From: DATJLY01 sp035604195
GTDB lineage: Bacteria; Pseudomonadota; Alphaproteobacteria; ATCC43930; CGMCC-115725
Direction of reading: 5' to 3'
Assembly: GCA_035604195.1 (NCBI GenBank)
Contig: DATNIY010000103.1
Location: forward strand, 1-25,337
Length of the DNA stretch: 25,337 nt
Within the stretch, counting starts at the first letter, position 1; each line of letters opens with the position of its first letter. Position numbers and translations under genes: made by a program. The notes below the pieces were generated by a model. It did not search any database and was not told the origin of the DNA. It was given only the letters and a program-made list of their open reading frames with translations. This document shows, piece after piece, positions 21,756-25,337 of this stretch.

Positions 21756-23261
21756 ATGCTATCAGGAGCCATCAATACGAACGTTAGTGCGCTCTTTGCG
21801 CTGAATTCGCTTTCCAATACCTCGAACACCACGTCGACTCTCGAGCAACAGCTCTCCTCCGGCCTGGCGATCAACAGCCCGGCGGACAACCCGGCCGGCT
21901 ACATCGCCGCCCAGGGCTTCCAGACGCAAATCGGCGGCGTCCAGCAGGCCATCTCCAACTCCAACGAGGCGATCTCGCTGGTGCAGACCGCCGACGGCGC
22001 GATCACGCAGCAGGTGAACCTGTTGCAGCAGATCAGCGCGATCTCGGCGCAAGCGGCCAACGGCATCAACAGCGTGTCGCAATTGGCCTCGTTGCAGCAG
22101 GTGGTCTCACAGCTGCAGACCCAGGTCACCACGATCTCGACCCAGACCCAGTTCAGCGGCCTCAATCTGCTCGACGGCTCGTTCCAAGGCGTGCAGTTCC
22201 AGGTCGGCGCGAACGAGGGCCAGACCATCCAGCTTTCGATCGGCAATACCGGCGCCAACCAGCTCGGCGTCTATGATTCCGCAGCGGCGGGGGCCGGGCT
22301 TTATCACACCCACGGCAGCTCGGCGGGCGGCGTCGCCGACAACACCGGCGCGTCCTATGCGATCACCTCCGGCGGCGTCGGCGCGTTCACCAGCGGCAAT
22401 ATCGGCGTGTCGGGCTCGGCCGGCGCAGCCAACTTCAACGTCTCCTCGACGACCGAGGCGGCCAAGGACGCTGCGACCGCGATCAACGCCAATACCGCGA
22501 AGACGAATGTGACCGCGGTGGCCGACACCAGCGTCGCCTTCACCGTCACCTCGGGATCGATCTGGTTCACCCTTGGCAACGGCAATGGCGCGGCGCAGTC
22601 GAACAAGGTCAACATCTCCGCGACCGTGACCAGCGTCACGCCGAGCGGCCTCGCCTCGCTGGTCAATGCGATCAACCAGGAGACCGGTCAAACCGGCGTC
22701 ACCGCCCAGGTCAATGCGGCGAACCAGATCGTCCTGACCCAGTCGCAAGGCGATAACATCTCGTTCGCGGGCTTTGCCGGAACCGGCACCTTGGCCGCCG
22801 GCGGCACCTCGACCGTGACGCTCGGCACCGCCGGCGGCGACGTGGCTTCTGCAACGATCCAGGGTCTCGTCACCCTGCAATCGAACCAGAGCTTCGCGCT
22901 TGCGGCCGCGGCATCGAACATCGGTCTCGCGACCAGCTCGTCCCTGTCTGCGTTGTCTTCGGCGAATGTCGGCACCACGGCCGGCGCCAACGCGGCCTTG
23001 AACGTGGTCAGTTACGCGATCCAGCAGTTGGAGAACATCGGCGGTCAGCTCGGCGCCGTTCAGCAGCGGCTCCAGGCGACCGTCTCGAACCTCCAGTCGA
23101 CGGACACGAACCTGACCACCGCGCAGGGCGTCGTCCAGGACGCGAACATTCCGCAAGTGACATCGCAGTTGACGCAACAGCAAGTGCTGCAGCAGGCCGG
23201 CATCTCGGCGCTGGTGCAGTCGAACGCCCTGCAGCAAAGCTTCCTCAAGTTGCTGCAGTAG
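21756..23261 (+). CDS. fliC: Flagellin, filament subunit
   Basis: This is the filament subunit, exported through the gate encoded at the start of the window. The ATG at 21756, eight bases after AGGAG, gives 501 residues. The D0/D1 N terminus is 'MLSGAINTNVSALFALNSLS' with 'LEQQLSSGLAINSPADNPAG'. 'TQTQFSGLNLLDGSF' and 'FQVGANEGQTIQLSIGNTG' are classic flagellin segments, and the C terminus is 'TAQGVVQDANIPQVTSQLTQ' then 'QQVLQQAGISALVQSNALQQ'. The variable domain (about 190-410) has a flagellin-IN-like stretch ('TEAAKDAATAINANTAKTNV'). It has only four Lys and one Arg, none before residue 237, and no Cys. The frame extends upstream to 21675 without flagellin homology. Confidence 0.97.
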   Translation: MLSGAINTNVSALFALNSLSNTSNTTSTLEQQLSSGLAINSPADNPAGYIAAQGFQTQIGGVQQAISNSNEAISLVQTADGAITQQVNLLQQISAISAQAANGINSVSQLASLQQVVSQLQTQVTTISTQTQFSGLNLLDGSFQGVQFQVGANEGQTIQLSIGNTGANQLGVYDSAAAGAGLYHTHGSSAGGVADNTGASYAITSGGVGAFTSGNIGVSGSAGAANFNVSSTTEAAKDAATAINANTAKTNVTAVADTSVAFTVTSGSIWFTLGNGNGAAQSNKVNISATVTSVTPSGLASLVNAINQETGQTGVTAQVNAANQIVLTQSQGDNISFAGFAGTGTLAAGGTSTVTLGTAGGDVASATIQGLVTLQSNQSFALAAAASNIGLATSSSLSALSSANVGTTAGANAALNVVSYAIQQLENIGGQLGAVQQRLQATVSNLQSTDTNLTTAQGVVQDANIPQVTSQLTQQQVLQQAGISALVQSNALQQSFLKLLQ

Positions 23262-23286
23262 TGAGCTCGACGGCTGGCATCTGACG

Positions 23287-23323
23287 GGAACCGTCCCCAG
23301 GCGCGTGCCTGGGGACGGGTTCC
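23287..23323 (+). terminator. Strong 16-bp stem-loop after flagellin
   Basis: The left arm GGAACCGTCCCCAGGC (23287-23302) pairs with GCCTGGGGACGGGTTCC (23307-23323) around a GCGT loop, with one bulged G at 23319. No T-run follows, so it is not a canonical rho-independent terminator. It sits 25 bp after the flagellin stop and 21 bp before fliD. It could attenuate read-through into fliD or protect the 3' end of flagellin mRNA, keeping flagellin far more abundant than the cap protein. The structure is visible; the role is inferred. Confidence 0.65.
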
Positions 23324-23344
23324 GAGGGGGCAAGGGAATAGCGC

Positions 23345-24934
23345 ATGTCGACGGTCAGCGGCGTCCTGAGCTCGAGCCAGATCACCACTCTCATTCAGCA
23401 AGCGAGCGCCGCCTACCAGGCGCCCGCAAATACCTTGCAGGCCCAGGAACAACCGATCCAGACGAAGATCTCGGCGCTGGGCAAGGTTCAGGGCGCGCTT
23501 TCGGGCCTGCAGTCCGCGCTTGCCGGTCTCGGCGACGTCCAGAACCTGTCGCAGCGCTCGGCGACCGTCTCGCCCGACGGCGTCGTTCAAGCCAGCGCGA
23601 CCAACGACACCGCGACGGGAACCTACAGCCTCACCAACATCCACCTGGCGCAGGCGGAGACACTGAACTCCGCGGGCTTCACCAGCACCAGCGGTTCGCT
23701 CGGGGCGGGCTCCGTCGCGATCCAGGTCGGCACCAGCGCCGCCATCACCGTGACGGTGCCGGGCGGCCAAGACACCCTGAGCGGCGTCGCCGCGGCGATC
23801 AACCAAAGCGGCGCCGGGGTCACGGCCACGGTGGTGTTCGACGGCGCGAAATACCATCTGGTCCTATCCGCCGCCTCGACCGGCAGCGCCAATGCCTTCA
23901 CCGTAAGCGGCAGCGGCGGGCTCGCTCAATTCAGCTATGGCTCCGGTGCCTCCGGCCTGAGCGAGACCGAGGCGGCGCGGAACGCCTCGCTTTCGCTCAA
24001 CGGCATCGCCATCACCAGCGGCTCCAACACGGTGACGGGCGTGGTTTCCGGACTGACCCTGACCCTGGCCGCGAGCGGCGCGGCGACGGTCACGGTGAGC
24101 CAGAGCGCCTCGGGCTTGGGTCAAGCGGCGCAAAGCGTCGTGAGCGCGCTCAACAGCGCACTCGGCACCATCAACCAGTATTCCTCCTACAGCCCGACGA
24201 GCGGTGGCGGCCCGCTCCTTGGCGATGTCGGACTGCAGATTGTCCGGACCAACCTGCTCAACGCCATAAGCGGCCCTGCCACCATCGGGCTGCCGGTGAA
24301 CACGCAATACAATTCGCTGTCCTCGATCGGCTTCAGCGTGACCAGCGGCGGCACGGTCACGCTCGACAGCACGACGCTCGACAACGCAGCCCAGACCAAC
24401 TACGCCGCCGTCGCGGCGCTCCTCGGCAGCTTCGGCGTGACGACCAATTCGAACCTTGCGGTGCAGAGCACCGGCGGCGCCCAGGCCGGGGTCTATGCCA
24501 TTGACGTGACCACCAATACGCCCTCTTCGATCATCGGTACGGTGAACGGCCAAACTGCCAGCGGCTCGGCCGGCGTCTTGACGGTGGGCGGGCCGGGCCC
24601 GGCGCACGGGCTGGCGTTGCAGGTCGCGCCTGGTCTCACCGGCGACCTCGGCTCGGTGAGCGTGAGCCAGGGACTCTATGGCCAGCTCACCAGCATTCTC
24701 AACGGCGCGCTCGCTCCTTCGACCGGCAGCGTCACGCAGGAATTGAGCGGCCTCAACAATAGCGTCACCTCGATGAACCAGCGGATCGCGGCGCTCGACC
24801 AGGAGGCGACCCAGCAGACCCAGGCGCTGACGCAGGAATACAGCCAGGCGCAGGCGACCCTGTCGCAGCTCGCGTCGGTCAGCAGTTTTCTCACTACCTA
24901 TTTCAACTTGCCGTCCGGCGGATCGGGAGGGTGA
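23345..24934 (+). CDS. fliD: FliD, filament cap protein (HAP2)
   Basis: FliD caps the filament tip and folds incoming flagellin. The 529-residue protein has the helical N terminus with 'LIQQASAAYQAPANTLQAQE' and 'KISALGKVQGALSGLQSAL' (family: ..p...l..q....qakisAyg.l.saL..lq..l). A beta-rich middle follows with flagellin-IN-like 'DTLSGVAAAINQSGAGVTAT', then the FliD C-terminal region 'LNSALGTINQYSSYSPTSGG' with 'GPLLGDVGLQIVRTNLL'. The end is a Gln-rich coiled coil, 'MNQRIAALDQEATQQTQALT' through 'SSFLTTYFN'. Low charge as in the other external proteins. AAGGGAA at 23332-23338 precedes the ATG; fliS follows 3 bp after the stop. Confidence 0.95.
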   Translation: MSTVSGVLSSSQITTLIQQASAAYQAPANTLQAQEQPIQTKISALGKVQGALSGLQSALAGLGDVQNLSQRSATVSPDGVVQASATNDTATGTYSLTNIHLAQAETLNSAGFTSTSGSLGAGSVAIQVGTSAAITVTVPGGQDTLSGVAAAINQSGAGVTATVVFDGAKYHLVLSAASTGSANAFTVSGSGGLAQFSYGSGASGLSETEAARNASLSLNGIAITSGSNTVTGVVSGLTLTLAASGAATVTVSQSASGLGQAAQSVVSALNSALGTINQYSSYSPTSGGGPLLGDVGLQIVRTNLLNAISGPATIGLPVNTQYNSLSSIGFSVTSGGTVTLDSTTLDNAAQTNYAAVAALLGSFGVTTNSNLAVQSTGGAQAGVYAIDVTTNTPSSIIGTVNGQTASGSAGVLTVGGPGPAHGLALQVAPGLTGDLGSVSVSQGLYGQLTSILNGALAPSTGSVTQELSGLNNSVTSMNQRIAALDQEATQQTQALTQEYSQAQATLSQLASVSSFLTTYFNLPSGGSGG

Positions 24935-24937
24935 TCG

Positions 24938-25336
24938 ATGGAGAGTCCAAGGCGCATGGCCGAGGGGGTCCAATCCTACCGCGCTGTCGAGGGGATGGGC
25001 GCCGAGCCCGAGGCCTTCATGAAGATGGCGCTTGACGCGGCGCGAATCCTATTGCTACGGGCTGAGGCGGCGATCAGGGCCGGCGATCGGCCGGAGAAAG
25101 CCAAGGCTTTGAGTTCGGCGGGCAAGATCGTCGAGTTCATGCTCGGGCTCAGCGGCGTCGAGCGCGGCGAGTTGAGCGACTGCCTGGCCAGCGTCTATCA
25201 ATACGTCCTGGCCACGATCCTGAAGGGGAATGCCGGAGACGACCTCGAGGCCTTAGCGGCGGGGCGCATCGCGCTCGAACAGCTTGCCGCGATCTGGCGC
25301 AAGGTCTTCCCCGACGCCATCGCTAGTGAAGGGTGA
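24938..25336 (+). CDS. fliS: FliS, flagellin export chaperone
   Basis: FliS binds the C-terminal D0 helix of flagellin in the cytoplasm and prevents premature polymerisation. The 132-residue product has the FliS length and helical pattern: 'VQSYRAVEGMGAEPEAFMKM' at the N terminus (family: ..aY......ta.p..ll.mLyd), 'DAARILLLRAEAAIRAGD', 'KALSSAGKIVEFMLGLSGVE', and 'VYQYVLATILKGNAGDD', matching 'lydyi...L..an...d'. It begins 3 bp after fliD, in the common fliC-fliD-fliS order. GGGAGG precedes the ATG closely. The gene is complete, ending one base before the window edge. Confidence 0.9.
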   Translation: MESPRRMAEGVQSYRAVEGMGAEPEAFMKMALDAARILLLRAEAAIRAGDRPEKAKALSSAGKIVEFMLGLSGVERGELSDCLASVYQYVLATILKGNAGDDLEALAAGRIALEQLAAIWRKVFPDAIASEG

Positions 25337-25337
25337 G

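Noticed and set aside
21607..21804. 65-codon GTG frame in the flagellin leader, with GGAGG touching the GTG
   Set aside because: The GGAGG has no spacing to the start, the codon use is unlike nearby genes, and the frame runs 49 bp into flagellin.

Overview
The window is a 25.3-kb, GC-rich, densely packed flagellar locus from a Gram-negative bacterium. P-ring and L-ring genes (flgI, flgH) imply an outer membrane. The GC content, the gene order and the family variants suggest a Pseudomonadota member, perhaps an alphaproteobacterium; the sequence alone does not fix the taxon. I saw no tRNA, rRNA, CRISPR array, insertion sequence or phage gene, and no gene-free stretch longer than about 215 bp.

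Layout. (1) Positions 1-3701, plus strand: the 3' end of fliL, then fliO-fliP-fliQ-fliR-flhB. These are the membrane parts of the flagellar type III export gate, tightly packed and mostly overlapping. (2) Positions 3711-4812, minus strand: flgA then flgN, a P-ring chaperone and an export chaperone, converging on flhB. (3) Positions 4813-4997: a divergent promoter region, with a good sigma70-like promoter for flgA on the minus strand. (4) Positions 4998-16062, plus strand: flgB-C-D-E-F-G-H-I-J, a small Arg-rich coiled-coil gene, flgK and flgL. This covers rod, hook cap, hook, rings, peptidoglycan hydrolase and hook-filament junction in assembly order. (5) Positions 16176-21542: a surface-sugar module. 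It holds a 1279-residue multidomain protein (sulfotransferase-like, two GT2-like domains, one GT-B-like domain), then rmlC and rmlA for dTDP-deoxyhexose synthesis. (6) Positions 21543-25336: a 213-bp leader, flagellin, a strong hairpin, fliD (filament cap) and fliS (flagellin chaperone).

How the genes work together. Export-gate proteins secrete the rod, hook and filament subunits, FlgA/H/I build the rings, and FlgJ opens the cell wall. FlgN, and perhaps the small coiled-coil protein, escort FlgK and FlgL. FliS escorts flagellin and FliD caps the filament. The sugar genes sit between the junction proteins and flagellin, so the simplest reading is that they decorate flagellin or another surface polymer.

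The order flgN-flgA divergent from flgBCDEFGHIJ-KL, a two-domain FlgJ, and fliD-fliS next to flagellin resemble the beta/gammaproteobacterial or lateral-flagella type more than the classical alphaproteobacterial fla cluster. The most notable points are the sulfotransferase-glycosyltransferase fusion, a flagellin almost free of Lys and Arg with a changed TLR5-contact region, an NPQH cleavage motif in FlhB, the Arg-rich ORF before flgK, and a 16-bp stem between flagellin and fliD.
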